From assembly GCF_000381965.1 (NCBI RefSeq), contig NZ_KB908454.1, positions 527,940 to 591,939 of the forward strand: a stretch of 64,000 nt of DNA. The letters run 5' to 3'. The translations under genes were made by a program, and so were the position numbers. Below the pieces are notes generated by a model that ran no database searches, was not told where the DNA came from, and saw only the letters and a program-made list of their open reading frames with translations. Source of the DNA: Oceanimonas smirnovii ATCC BAA-899. Lineage in GTDB: Bacteria; Pseudomonadota; Gammaproteobacteria; Enterobacterales; Aeromonadaceae. This document shows positions 45,205 through 53,697 of the stretch, piece by piece; the stretch's first letter is position 1, and each line of letters starts with the position of its first letter.

Positions 45205-45495
45205 CTACAAATTCTCTCTTAGCACCGGCACCGAGACGTCAACCACCTGCACGCCGGCAAGCCACACATCACCTTCATTATGCTGCACACCATCGTGGCT
45301 GAATTCAAAACGAAAATGAGCCAGCAACCGGCCCTTGCGCATACAAAACCGATAGCGATACACGCTCAGCAGCTGAAACTGCTGGCGCTTGCAGTAATGC
45401 ACCAGCCAGCGGTTGGCAAACTCGCTCTGGCGGCGCATTTGCCACACCACGGCACCCAGCACAAACAGTGCCAGCAGGCCAAGCAGCTCAACCAC
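45205..45495 (-). CDS. DUF3301 family small membrane protein
   Basis: A 96-residue protein with one N-terminal membrane helix (LLGLLALFVLGAVVWQM) and a cationic soluble part (RWLVHYCKRQQFQLLSVYRY, FRFEFSHDG). These are features of DUF3301, function unknown. The start is unsure: the GTG at 45495 is proposed, and a TTG at 45519 is possible. It overlaps the end of the DUF3549 gene, and in related bacteria the two are also adjacent. Confidence 0.75.
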   Translation of the reverse strand: MVELLGLLALFVLGAVVWQMRRQSEFANRWLVHYCKRQQFQLLSVYRYRFCMRKGRLLAHFRFEFSHDGVQHNEGDVWLAGVQVVDVSVPVLRENL

Positions 45496-46522
45496 GGCTG
45501 GCTGCAAACAAATTGCCAAACGCCTGTTTTAGTGGAGCAGGCAACTCCGGATTATGCAAATTGGCCAGGATCAGCGGGCGCAGGGCGGGCACCGACACCA
45601 GCTCGGCAAACAGACCGTTAAATAAATCGCCATGGTGCTCTGCCAGCAAAGTCAAATACTGCAAGAGCAGTGTTTCGTCGGTCAGCTCCTGCCACAGGCG
45701 GGCGGCCAGCGCAAGCAACACCGGCTGGCCAGGATTTAGCGACATCAGGCTGGACAGCTTGGCACTGCGCGCCCTGAACGGCGCACAGCCGGCGGTGGCC
45801 CGCAGCAGCAGTGCAATGCGCTCTTCATCGGGCTCGCCACGCTCCTGCTCGGCACTGATGGCGGTAATAATGTTGTTGGCCAGCGCCGCCGGCAGCGGAT
45901 GATGCTCGCACTGGGTCAGCAGTGCCTGCTGCACCGGAGCCGGCAATTGCCACAGCTGCTGTTGCACCCGCCGGGCCAGCGCATCGTCCTTATGCAGCCG
46001 CGCTGCCACATCGGCCAGGCCCTGCAGGCCAAGCTGTTGCCAGTTGTGCCTGGCGGGCGCATTCAAATAATCTACCGCACCCTGATAAAACGCCGACGGC
46101 GCATGCTCCAGAGCCAAGCTCAGACGGGCATGAAACGCCGCCAGTTTGTCTTGTGGCGGCTGAAAGGTAAACGGCGTGTCAGCCAGGTTTTGCTGCTGCT
46201 CCTCGGTCAGCGGCGCATGAATATCGCCGCCCAGCTGCTCCACCAGTGCGGCCAGAAAATGCTTCACTGCGGCATTGTTAAACAGGCCACGTTCATCCAG
46301 CGGAATTTTTAAAAACCACACATAAGGCTGGCCGCCCTGCTGCTGCCAATAGCACACCGCCAGCCAGGCATGGCGCTGCAGCGGCCAGGGATAAGGGCGC
46401 TGGCCGGCCTCAATGGCGGCAAAGTCACTGTGCGCCAGTGGCTGCAGGCGGCGTCCCAGGTCAAACAATCTGAATTCGGTGCCGGCCTGGGTTAAAAAAT
46501 CGCTGAGAGTGTCTATTTGCAT
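45488..46522 (-). CDS. DUF3549 family protein
   Basis: A 344-residue mostly helical protein without membrane segments, matching DUF3549: FLTQAGTEFRLFDLGRRLQP near the N-terminus and an Ala/Leu-rich array of HEAT-like helices later (LLALAARLWQELTDETLLLQ). The function is unknown. It is divergent from yqcC with an 89-base gap. The stop lies inside the DUF3301 gene. Confidence 0.82.
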   Translation of the reverse strand: MQIDTLSDFLTQAGTEFRLFDLGRRLQPLAHSDFAAIEAGQRPYPWPLQRHAWLAVCYWQQQGGQPYVWFLKIPLDERGLFNNAAVKHFLAALVEQLGGDIHAPLTEEQQQNLADTPFTFQPPQDKLAAFHARLSLALEHAPSAFYQGAVDYLNAPARHNWQQLGLQGLADVAARLHKDDALARRVQQQLWQLPAPVQQALLTQCEHHPLPAALANNIITAISAEQERGEPDEERIALLLRATAGCAPFRARSAKLSSLMSLNPGQPVLLALAARLWQELTDETLLLQYLTLLAEHHGDLFNGLFAELVSVPALRPLILANLHNPELPAPLKQAFGNLFAASRG

Positions 46523-46611
46523 CTGAATTCTCCTGTCTGCAGCGGCGAATTATAGGGAGTGGCAGCACAGGATGGTATAGTAGCGGGCTGTTTTAAAGAA
46601 GGAGTTACCCC

Positions 46612-46947
46612 ATGTCGGCTGCGGTTCATCAGTTGTTGCTCAGCATAGAAGACGAGCTGAAAGCCCTTGAATGGTGGCAGTGTGAGCCGCCTGCGGTCTC
46701 GGCACTGCAAAGCACCCAGCCCTTTTGCCTGGATACCTTAAGCCTGCCCCAATGGCTGCAATTTGTGCTGCTGCCCAGGTTGCATCAGATGCTGCAAGCC
46801 GGCCAGCCGTTGCCCAACCGCATTGCGGTGTATCCCATGGCCACCGAATGTTTTAAGGGAGTAGATGAAAACCCGGCCCGGCTGCTGGAGGTGATTGCTC
46901 AGCTCGACGAAGCCTTAACCGGCTTACCGGTGGAGCGCGAGGCATGA
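46612..46947 (+). CDS. yqcC: YqcC family protein (DUF446)
   Basis: A 111-residue DUF446 protein. ALEWWQCEPPAVSALQSTQP, FCLDTLSLPQWLQFVLLPR and MLQAGQPLPNRIAVYPMATE match YqcC. The function is unknown; in E. coli yqcC is cotranscribed with truC, and here the two overlap by four bases. AAGGAG precedes the ATG, and TATAGT at 46576 is a candidate -10. Confidence 0.92.
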   Translation: MSAAVHQLLLSIEDELKALEWWQCEPPAVSALQSTQPFCLDTLSLPQWLQFVLLPRLHQMLQAGQPLPNRIAVYPMATECFKGVDENPARLLEVIAQLDEALTGLPVEREA

Positions 46948-47666
46948 GTATTGAGCTGATTTATGAAGACGACTGGCTGGTGGCGGTAAACAAAGAGCCG
47001 GGCCTGCTGGTGCACCGCAGCTGGCTGGATCGCCATGAAACCCGCTTTGCCATGCAGCTTACCCGTGATGCCGTGGGCTGCCATGTGTTTCCGGTGCACC
47101 GGCTGGACAGGCCCACTTCCGGCGTGCTGCTGTTTGCCAAAAACGCCGAAGTGGCGCGCACGCTTACCGAGGCCTTTGGCAGCCGGGCAATCAGCAAAAC
47201 CTATCTGGCAGTGGTGCGCGGCTACCTGGAAGGCGAAGGCCGGCTCGACTATGCCCTTACCCGGGAGCTGGACGACATCGCCGACAAATTTGCCGATGCC
47301 GACAAGCCGCCACAAGACGCCATTACCCACTGGCAGGGCCTGGCCAAAGTGGAGCTGCCCTTTGCTGTCTCCAAAAAGCATCCCACCAGTCGCTACAGCC
47401 TGATGCAACTCAGCCCCGAAACCGGCCGCAAGCACCAGCTGCGCCGGCACATGGCCCATTTGCGCCACCCCATCGTCGGTGACACCAGTCATGGCGACGG
47501 CCGCCACAACCGCTTTTTTCGGGAGCAATATCAGTGCGACCGGCTCATGCTGCATGCCGCCGGTTTACACCTTAGCCACCCGGTAACCGGCAAACCATTA
47601 AGCATTACCGCCGCCACCGACCAGCACTGGCAGCGCCTGGCCACCGAGTTTGGGTGGAGCCTGTAG
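46944..47666 (+). CDS. truC: TruC, tRNA pseudouridine(65) synthase
   Basis: A 240-residue RluA-family pseudouridine synthase. The catalytic block VHRLDRPTSGVLLF has Asp at residue 55. MAHLRHPIVGDTSHGDGRHN and the preceding ETGRKHQLRRH are the TruC-type second motif. It makes pseudouridine 65 in tRNA-Ile and tRNA-Asp in E. coli. Its TAG stop lies inside a family C repeat. Confidence 0.95.
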   Translation: MSIELIYEDDWLVAVNKEPGLLVHRSWLDRHETRFAMQLTRDAVGCHVFPVHRLDRPTSGVLLFAKNAEVARTLTEAFGSRAISKTYLAVVRGYLEGEGRLDYALTRELDDIADKFADADKPPQDAITHWQGLAKVELPFAVSKKHPTSRYSLMQLSPETGRKHQLRRHMAHLRHPIVGDTSHGDGRHNRFFREQYQCDRLMLHAAGLHLSHPVTGKPLSITAATDQHWQRLATEFGWSL

Positions 47667-47687
47667 GCCCGAATTTTTTCGGGCGAA
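47663..47687 (+). repeat. Palindromic repeat family C, copy 3
   Basis: GTAGGCCCGA, TTTTT, TCGGGCGAA. The TAG at its start is the truC stop codon. The hairpin may act as a terminator, since the loop is T-rich. Confidence 0.78.
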
Positions 47688-47708
47688 CCGTGCCGCATGT
47701 TGTGCCAT

Positions 47709-47731
47709 TTGCCCAATGAATTGGGGCCTAC
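47709..47731 (+). repeat. Palindromic repeat family C, copy 4
   Basis: TTGCCCAATG, AATTGGGGCC, TAC, inverted relative to copy 3 with 21 bases between. The two copies could pair into one large hairpin between truC and the flavodoxin gene. Confidence 0.78.
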
Positions 47732-47788
47732 AAATAAACCCATGGCCGTGGCATAGTGCACTGATAACTAACAACAAGGAGTGCGCTC

Positions 47789-48229
47789 ATGGCAACAGTG
47801 GATATTATTATCGGAACGGTTTACGGCTCGGCGGTGCTGGTGGCAGAAACCCTGGAAGAAGAGCTGATAAAAGCCGGCCACACGGTAGCGCTGCACGAAG
47901 AGCCAGCGCTGGCCGAACTCGACCAGTCTCACTTCTGGCTGTTTGTTACCTCCACCACCGGGCAAGGCGAACTGCCACCGGATCTGGTGCCCTTTTATCA
48001 GGAGCTGCGCGACACCTGTCCGCCCATCCCGAATGTGCGTTATGCCCTGGTGGCGCTGGGCGACAGCAGCTATGAGCACTTTTGCGGTGCCGGCGAACAG
48101 CTGAACGAGCAACTGCAAGAGCTGCAGGCACAGGAAGTTACCGAGCACCTTAAAGTAGACGCCTCAGACACTCTGGAGCCGGAAGTGCCCGCATTGGCAT
48201 GGCTTAAAGGCTGGATGGAAAAGGTATAA
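47789..48229 (+). CDS. Flavodoxin, YqcA/MioC type
   Basis: A 146-residue flavodoxin-like electron carrier. The FMN phosphate loop is GTVYGSAVLVAE and the later loops STTGQGELPPDL and LGDSSYEHFCGAGEQL bind the isoalloxazine ring. Position after truC equals E. coli yqcA. The physiological partner is unknown. AAGGAG precedes the ATG. Confidence 0.9.
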   Translation: MATVDIIIGTVYGSAVLVAETLEEELIKAGHTVALHEEPALAELDQSHFWLFVTSTTGQGELPPDLVPFYQELRDTCPPIPNVRYALVALGDSSYEHFCGAGEQLNEQLQELQAQEVTEHLKVDASDTLEPEVPALAWLKGWMEKV

Positions 48230-48242
48230 CATTTAACGGTAT

Positions 48243-48266
48243 TTGCCCGGATAAATCCGGGCCTAC
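48243..48266 (+). repeat. Palindromic repeat family C, copy 5
   Basis: TTGCCCGGAT, AAATCCGGGC, CTAC between the convergent flavodoxin and trmO genes. Read on the minus strand its TAG is the trmO stop codon. Confidence 0.8.
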
Positions 48267-48964
48267 AAGGGGTCTATGGCCAACACCCGGGTAAGCTGGC
48301 CCAGCACTTCATAACGTACGTTGTAATCGTATAAACGCACGCCATATTGCCGCCAGCTCTGCTCGGCCTTTTTATAGGCCGGGCGGGGATCCTGCACTAA
48401 TACTTCGGTAATAAATTCTTGCAACTCGGGCACAGCTGAGCGGGCACATGCCAACTCAGCGTCCGGTGAAAAAATCACCTCCATACCCAAATCCGGCGGA
48501 GCCGGTGCAAAGCCGCCGTGCGCACCGGGCACGGCATCGGCCCAGGGTAAATAGGGCTTAATATCTACCACGGGCGTGCCGTCTACCAGATCTACCCCGC
48601 CCAGCTCCAGCCACACTTTGTTACCGCTTTTGCACATGTCGCGCAGCTCCACCACCGACAGCCCCAGCGGATTGGGCCGAAAGGTAGAGCGGGTGGAAAA
48701 CACGCCCACCCGTTCATTACCGCCAAGGCGGGGAGGGCGCACCGTGGGCTTCCAGCCTTGCTCCATGGTCTGATGAAACACAAACACCAGCCACAAATGG
48801 CTGAACTCGCCCAGGCCTCTGAATGCACTGGGGTCATTATAGGGCGGCAGCATCTCAAGCTGAGCGCGAGCACGGCTTACCAGCCCCGGCTGGCGCGGCA
48901 CCGCAAATTTCTCTTTATATGGCGAGCGAATCACGCCGATGGGGTCGAGGTTAATGGTGGTCAT
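48263..48964 (-). CDS. trmO: TrmO (TsaA), tRNA N6-threonylcarbamoyladenosine methyltransferase
   Basis: A 233-residue TsaA/TrmO protein, which methylates t6A37 of tRNA-Thr to m6t6A using S-adenosylmethionine. PIGVIRSPYKEKFAVPRQPG, GVFSTRSTFRPNPLGLSVVE and DGTPVVDIKPYLPWAD define the family. Length fits the E. coli protein. The C-terminal codons run into a family C repeat that supplies its stop. Confidence 0.94.
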   Translation of the reverse strand: MTTINLDPIGVIRSPYKEKFAVPRQPGLVSRARAQLEMLPPYNDPSAFRGLGEFSHLWLVFVFHQTMEQGWKPTVRPPRLGGNERVGVFSTRSTFRPNPLGLSVVELRDMCKSGNKVWLELGGVDLVDGTPVVDIKPYLPWADAVPGAHGGFAPAPPDLGMEVIFSPDAELACARSAVPELQEFITEVLVQDPRPAYKKAEQSWRQYGVRLYDYNVRYEVLGQLTRVLAIDPL

Positions 48965-48980
48965 AAATCCTCAAAAAGAC

Positions 48981-49012
48981 AGCTGTAAGCTTTAAGCTAT
49001 CAGCTGTAAGTG
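48981..49012 (+). repeat. Repeat family A, copy 6
   Basis: AGCTGTAAGC, TTTAAGCTAT, CAGCTGTAAG, TG, 16 bases upstream of the trmO start codon. The CTTCGG hairpin is absent. With copy 7 it flanks a 195-base block holding family B and C elements. Confidence 0.72.
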
Positions 49013-49021
49013 GTAGAGATT

Positions 49022-49048
49022 GTAGGCGCCACTTTAGTTGGCGCATAC
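49022..49048 (+). repeat. Palindromic repeat family C, copy 6
   Basis: GTAGGCGCCA, CTTTAG, TTGGCGCATAC: the same GTAGG start and stem-loop layout as the other copies with a different stem sequence. A second palindrome, CTGCCGGC with GCGGCAGC, follows at about 49085. Confidence 0.65.
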
Positions 49049-49129
49049 CGTCGGTGACGGTAACTCAGGCCTGCTTTGCAGGCCCTGCCGGCTAAAGCGG
49101 CAGCTACAAAACACGTGCAAAAAACGCAG

Positions 49130-49153
49130 TCATTCCGGCGAAGGCCGGAATCC
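49130..49153 (+). repeat. Repeat family B, copy 3
   Basis: TCATTCCGGC, GAAG, GCCGGAATCC, in the opposite orientation to the copy at 24899 and almost perfectly palindromic. The 260-base gap 48965-49224 has only repeats and no gene. Confidence 0.72.
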
Positions 49154-49207
49154 ATGCCACAAACAGTGCCAGGCCAACAAACACACCACAGCATCTCCAG
49201 CCAACAC

Positions 49208-49232
49208 CACTTACAGCTGACAGCTTACAGCT
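49208..49232 (-). repeat. Repeat family A, copy 7, supplying the RcsF-like stop codon
   Basis: On the minus strand GAGCTGTAAG, CTGTCAGCTG, TAAGTG. The last two codons and TAA stop of the RcsF-like gene lie within it. Confidence 0.72.
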
Positions 49233-49596
49233 CGCTCACTTTAAGCGCCTGGCCGCTGCACAGCACCTGCTCAATGCAGCCGGGCATATCGTCAAAGCGA
49301 ATGCAGCTGTCCAGCAGTACGCCATTGGCCCCCATATCGGCGGCGCGGCGGCGCAGGTGGGCGCGGGCGTCAGCATCTTTGGGGGGCGGCTCGTTAGCCT
49401 CAATCTGGCAGGCCTCACCTTCCACCGTGCCCAGAGTCACATAGTTCACATCTTTCAGCTCATCACGGCCATACAGCTTAACGTTATTACCCTTGTAATA
49501 ATCCTTAATGCCGGAAGGCGACACATTGCTGTCTACCGCCATATTGGCACAGCCAGACAACGCCAAAGCAACCACAGCCAAAGCAATAACACGCAT
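49225..49596 (-). CDS. RcsF-like outer membrane lipoprotein
   Basis: A 123-residue lipoprotein with lipobox LSGC (Cys 16). The soluble domain resembles RcsF, the envelope stress sensor: VTLGTVEGEACQ, MGANGVLLDSC, PGCIEQVLCSGQAL, with four Cys in the arrangement that forms two disulfides in RcsF. It lacks the long Pro-rich linker of E. coli RcsF. No rcsB, rcsC, rcsD or igaA gene is in the window, so the pathway cannot be confirmed; DUF4156-type lipoprotein is the alternative. The C-terminus ends within a family A repeat. Confidence 0.75.
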   Translation of the reverse strand: MRVIALAVVALALSGCANMAVDSNVSPSGIKDYYKGNNVKLYGRDELKDVNYVTLGTVEGEACQIEANEPPPKDADARAHLRRRAADMGANGVLLDSCIRFDDMPGCIEQVLCSGQALKVSEL

Positions 49597-49812
49597 GACA
49601 AATCCTTAATATCAGAATGAGTTAGATCTATTCTGCCTGAGCCGGCGGCTCGCGCAAAGCAGCAAAGTGCTGCTGAATACCCATAACCTAATCAGGAGCC
49701 TGTGTAACGGATGTAGTGTCAGTTAACATTTTCTCTTCTGATGCACTCAAGTTGTCATTATTTGGTGGTAATTTCATGGCCTGGTGATCGTTACCTTACG
49801 GGAAGAGTAACT

Positions 49813-50610
49813 GTGGAGATTCACGCGATTTTTTTGGCTCTGATCCAGGGTTTTACTGAGTTTTTGCCTGTTTCCAGCTCGGCGCATCTGATACTGCCGT
49901 CTGTGTTGCTGGACTGGCAGGATCAGGGCATGGCGTTTGATGTGGCGGTGCACCTGGGCAGCTTGCTGGCGGTGGTGTATTACTTTCGGGTTGAGGTAAA
50001 CGCCATGGCACGCGCCTGGTTTGGATCGTTGCGCGGTGGCCAGCGCACGGCTGAGTCGCAGCTGGCCTGGGGCATTGTGCTGGCTACCATTCCGGCCTGT
50101 GTGGTGGGGCTGTTATTTGGTGATGCCATAGCGCTTTATTTGCGCAGCGGCTGGGTAATTGCCGCGACCACTGTAGTGTTTGGTCTTTTGCTGTGGTGGG
50201 CCGATAAAGTGGCCAAACAGCATAGAACAGAATATGAAGCCGGCTGGCGCGGTGCTTTGTTTCTGGGGTGTGCTCAGGCGCTGGCGCTGGTGCCGGGCAC
50301 GTCGCGCAGTGGCATTACCATGACCGCCGGGTTAATGCTGGGCTTTACCCGTGAGGCAGCAGCGCGCTATTCGTTTTTAATGTCCATTCCCATTATTTTT
50401 CTGGCGGGCAGCCATCAGGCCGGTGGTTTGCTGGGCTCGGCGTCTGTTATGCCCTGGTCGGCCATTGGCATTGGTACTATGGTGTCATTTGTGAGTGCGC
50501 TGGCGTGCATCAAGCTGTTTCTGGCGTTGCTTAACCGCATTGGTGTGCTGCCATTTGTTATTTATCGTCTGGTGCTGGGTTGTGTGCTGGTGGCCGTGCT
50601 TAGTGTGTAG
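49813..50610 (+). CDS. uppP: UppP (BacA), undecaprenyl-diphosphate phosphatase
   Basis: A 265-residue membrane phosphatase that recycles the undecaprenyl carrier for cell wall synthesis and gives bacitracin resistance. The active-site loops [10 protein letters not shown] (from Glu 16) and PGTSRSG (161-167) are intact, and about eight membrane helices are visible. The GTG at 49813, five bases after GGAAGAG, gives the usual N-terminus [19 protein letters not shown]; the in-frame ATG at 49741 would add 24 polar residues. The 216-base gap upstream holds a perfect AGCAGCA/TGCTGCT hairpin at 49658-49674 without a T run. Confidence 0.94.
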   Translation: MEIHAIFLALIQGFTEFLPVSSSAHLILPSVLLDWQDQGMAFDVAVHLGSLLAVVYYFRVEVNAMARAWFGSLRGGQRTAESQLAWGIVLATIPACVVGLLFGDAIALYLRSGWVIAATTVVFGLLLWWADKVAKQHRTEYEAGWRGALFLGCAQALALVPGTSRSGITMTAGLMLGFTREAAARYSFLMSIPIIFLAGSHQAGGLLGSASVMPWSAIGIGTMVSFVSALACIKLFLALLNRIGVLPFVIYRLVLGCVLVAVLSV

Positions 50611-50672
50611 GGCCGGGCGGTGAGGATTCATTCCCTGCTTCCTATTCCCTCAGTGGTTGCATGCGATGCCGC

Positions 50673-50697
50673 TGCCGGACATAAAGTCCGGCCTGTA
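50673..50697 (+). repeat. Palindromic repeat family C, copy 7
   Basis: TGCCGGACAT, AAAGTCCGGC, CTGTA, in the leader of the metallo-hydrolase gene, 17 bases before its ATG. The right end is CTGTA rather than CCTACA. Confidence 0.6.
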
Positions 50698-50713
50698 TGA
50701 GAGAGATGGTAAA

Positions 50714-52072
50714 ATGGATATTATTCATCACGGGGCGGTGAGCGGCGTTACCGGCTCTTGCCATGAGTTGCGCGTGAATGATGCGGGCATTTTAATTGAT
50801 TGCGGGCTGTTTCAGGGTACGGATGCACGAGATGAGCTGGCCATTGATTTTGCTATTGATCATATCAAGGCGCTGGTGGTGACTCATGTGCATATAGACC
50901 ACGTTGGCCGTTTGCCTTATTTGCTGGGGGCGGGCTTTGAAGGGCCCATTTATTGCTCGCAGCCGTCGGCGTTGTTGTTGCCGGCCATGCTGGAAGACGC
51001 GCTGAAAATTGGTTTTACCCGTAATAAAAAGCTGATTGATCGGGTGCTTAAGGTGCTGGAGCAGCGCTTGCGGCCGTTGCCTTATGGCCAGTGGCAGCAA
51101 ATTAAAGGCTGTGATGTGCGCATTCGGCTGCAGCGGGCGGGGCATATTCTGGGCTCGGCCTATGTGGAATGTGAGGCCGCCGGCGAGCGGGTGGTGTTCA
51201 GTGGTGATTTGGGTGCGCCCCATTCGCCGCTGCTGGTGGCTCCGGTGCCGCCCGAGCGGTGCGACGTGCTGGTGCTGGAAAGCACTTATGGCGATAAAAA
51301 CCATGAAAGCCGTGAACACCGCCGTCTGCGCTTAAAAGCGGCGGTGGAGCATGCGCTGGAAGACGGCGGCACCTTGCTTATTCCGGCGTTCAGCCTGGGG
51401 CGCACGCAAGATTTGCTGTATGAGCTGGAAAGCCTGATTGCCGAGTTTGGCACCGAGCAGGCGGCACCGGGCTTGCCCTGGAGCGAACTGGAAGTGGTGG
51501 TGGACTCCCCCCTGGCGGCCAACTTTACTCAGCTTTATCGCAAGCTCAAGCCATTCTGGAATGAGGAAGCACAAGCGCGCCTGAGTGAGGGCCGGCATCC
51601 GTTGTCGTTTGAGCAGTTAACCGTGATTAACTCCCATGGCGATCATTTAAATGCAGTGGGTTATCTGGCGCGTTCGCACAAGCCCTGTGTGGTGCTGGCG
51701 GGCTCGGGCATGTGCTCAGGCGGGCGGGTAGTGAATTATTTAAAGGCGCTGCTCAATGATGCCCGCAACGATGTGTTGTTTGTGGGTTATCAGGCAGAAG
51801 GCACACCGGGGCGGGATATTCTGGAATATGGCCCCGATGGTGGCTGGGTGGAGCTGGATGGCGAGCGGTTTGATATTTGCGCTCAGGTGCATCAGATAAG
51901 TGGTTATTCGGCTCATGCCGGCCAGGATGATTTAATTGCCTTTGCCACCGGCATTCATCGTCCGCCACGGCAGATCAGGTTGATCCACGGCGAAGCGGAA
52001 GCGAAAGCGGTGTTGCAGGCAAGGCTGGGGGAGTTGCTGCCGGGAACAGAGGTGGTTGTTCCCGGCCCATAA
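50714..52072 (+). CDS. Beta-CASP metallo-beta-lactamase fold RNase-like hydrolase
   Basis: A 452-residue MBL-fold protein of the beta-CASP group (CPSF-73/YSH1-like), typical of RNA-cleaving enzymes. The zinc motif H58-V-H60-I-D62-H63 is intact, with HILGSAYVE, FSGDLG, GSGMCSGGR and SGYSAHAGQDDL following in order (motifs 3, 4, A, B, C). The ATG at 50714 follows GAGAGA and starts directly at the fold; an in-frame ATG at 50657 would span repeat C7. The natural substrate in gammaproteobacteria is not established. Confidence 0.88.
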   Translation: MDIIHHGAVSGVTGSCHELRVNDAGILIDCGLFQGTDARDELAIDFAIDHIKALVVTHVHIDHVGRLPYLLGAGFEGPIYCSQPSALLLPAMLEDALKIGFTRNKKLIDRVLKVLEQRLRPLPYGQWQQIKGCDVRIRLQRAGHILGSAYVECEAAGERVVFSGDLGAPHSPLLVAPVPPERCDVLVLESTYGDKNHESREHRRLRLKAAVEHALEDGGTLLIPAFSLGRTQDLLYELESLIAEFGTEQAAPGLPWSELEVVVDSPLAANFTQLYRKLKPFWNEEAQARLSEGRHPLSFEQLTVINSHGDHLNAVGYLARSHKPCVVLAGSGMCSGGRVVNYLKALLNDARNDVLFVGYQAEGTPGRDILEYGPDGGWVELDGERFDICAQVHQISGYSAHAGQDDLIAFATGIHRPPRQIRLIHGEAEAKAVLQARLGELLPGTEVVVPGP

Positions 52073-52074
52073 AT

Positions 52075-53697
52075 CTAAACTCTGAATCTGGTTACCAGCT
52101 GGTGCAGGTGCTCTGCCAGGCGGGCCAGGTCGGTGCTGGACACATTGGTCTGGTGGGCACCGGCGGAGGTTTGCACTGACAAATCGCGAATGTTTACCAG
52201 GTTGCGGTCTACTTCCCGCGAGACCGAGGCCTGCTCTTCGGCGGCACTGGCAATCGTCTGGTTTTGTTCGCTTATTTGCATAATGGCGTCGGTGATGAGC
52301 GTGAGTGCTTCACCGGCTTCCTGGGCTACCTGACGGGTTTGCACGCTGCGCTCTGTGCTGATGTGAATGGCGTTGACGGTGTCGTTGGTTTCGTTCTGAA
52401 TAGCATGCATCATGCTTTCAATTTCCTTGGTCGACTCCTGAGTGCGGTGCGCCAGTGCCCGCACTTCGTCGGCTACCACCGCAAAGCCACGGCCCGATTC
52501 ACCGGCGCGTGCGGCTTCAATGGCGGCATTCAGGGCCAGCAGGTTGGTTTGTTCGGCAATGCCACGGATCACATCCAGCACTGAGCCTATTTCCCGCACC
52601 CGGTTGGCCAGGTTTTCAACACCCTGGCGGGTATGCACAATTTCCTGCTCCAGCTCGTTGACGGTGTTAATGGTATGCATCACCTTGGTTTGACCAATGC
52701 GCGCCTTTTCGTCGGCAGTATCGGAGTTTTGCGAGGTGGCGGCAGCATTGCGGGCCACTTCTTCTACCGCTGAGGTCATCTCGTTCACGGCGGTGGCGGC
52801 CTGCTCCAGCTCGTCACTTTGCTGTTGCAGGGTGCGGGTAGACTGGTCAGTGACTACGCTCAGCTGCTCGGCAGTAGAAGCCAGCTGAGTGGACGAGTCG
52901 TTAATGTCGAGAATGGTGTCTTTCAGCTGCTGCTGCATGGCGGCCAGGGCGCGAATCATATCACCGGCTTCGTCTTTGGCATTGTCGCTGAACTGAGTGG
53001 TCAGGTTACCCGAGGCAATGGTTTCGCTTACTTCCACTGCCTTGCGAATGGGCAGCAGCAGGCTGCGGCTGAACAACAGTGCCAGTGTGATTACCAGTGC
53101 CAGTGCGACCATCATGGCAATGATCATGGCAGTAACAGAGAACTCTATGGTGCTGTTGGCTTCTTCGGAAGACTCGGCAGCGCGGCGCTGATGGTAGCCG
53201 GCAATGTCGCTGAGCGCGGTGCTTACCGCAATGCCCAGCTCGTTAAAACCCTGATGACGAAACTGATCGGCCTGGGCCAGCTGGTTGCGTTCAATCATGG
53301 CAATAAGCTGACGGTGGCGTTGATCATACGCTGCTTTGGCATTTTCCAGCCGGGTTTGCAGCGCTTTGCCTTCGTCTGTGGTTAAGAAGCTCTGCATGAT
53401 TTGCAGTTCATTATTAAATTCGGTACCCAGCTGTTCAAGGCGGGTCAGTGCCTGGCGGCGGCTTTGGTCACTTTGCGGGTAGATAGCATCAACAGTGTAC
53501 AGCCGGATCAGCAAAAAATCCTGGCGCAGCTTGCCGACATTGTTGGTAGCAGGAATACGTTTGTAGGTAAGCCCGGAAACCAGGTTGTCGATGTTTTTGA
53601 GCTGAAAAATGGCCATTAACCCCACTATCAGGGTAATGAGACCGAGGGTGCCAAAGGCGATGGCAGAGCGGGGAGCTATTTTTATTGTTCGTAGCAT
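52075..53697 (-). CDS. Methyl-accepting chemotaxis protein
   Basis: A 540-residue chemoreceptor. Membrane helices at about 11-31 and 187-209 bracket a helical periplasmic domain of about 155 residues, probably a four-helix bundle. HAMP follows ([20 protein letters not shown]), then the signalling domain with the conserved tip [32 protein letters not shown] (tip core [20 protein letters not shown]). No C-terminal NWETF-type pentapeptide is present. Ligand unknown. The ATG at 53697 follows AAGGAA. It stands next to the adhesin locus, divergent from lapB. Confidence 0.93.
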   Translation of the reverse strand: MLRTIKIAPRSAIAFGTLGLITLIVGLMAIFQLKNIDNLVSGLTYKRIPATNNVGKLRQDFLLIRLYTVDAIYPQSDQSRRQALTRLEQLGTEFNNELQIMQSFLTTDEGKALQTRLENAKAAYDQRHRQLIAMIERNQLAQADQFRHQGFNELGIAVSTALSDIAGYHQRRAAESSEEANSTIEFSVTAMIIAMMVALALVITLALLFSRSLLLPIRKAVEVSETIASGNLTTQFSDNAKDEAGDMIRALAAMQQQLKDTILDINDSSTQLASTAEQLSVVTDQSTRTLQQQSDELEQAATAVNEMTSAVEEVARNAAATSQNSDTADEKARIGQTKVMHTINTVNELEQEIVHTRQGVENLANRVREIGSVLDVIRGIAEQTNLLALNAAIEAARAGESGRGFAVVADEVRALAHRTQESTKEIESMMHAIQNETNDTVNAIHISTERSVQTRQVAQEAGEALTLITDAIMQISEQNQTIASAAEEQASVSREVDRNLVNIRDLSVQTSAGAHQTNVSSTDLARLAEHLHQLVTRFRV

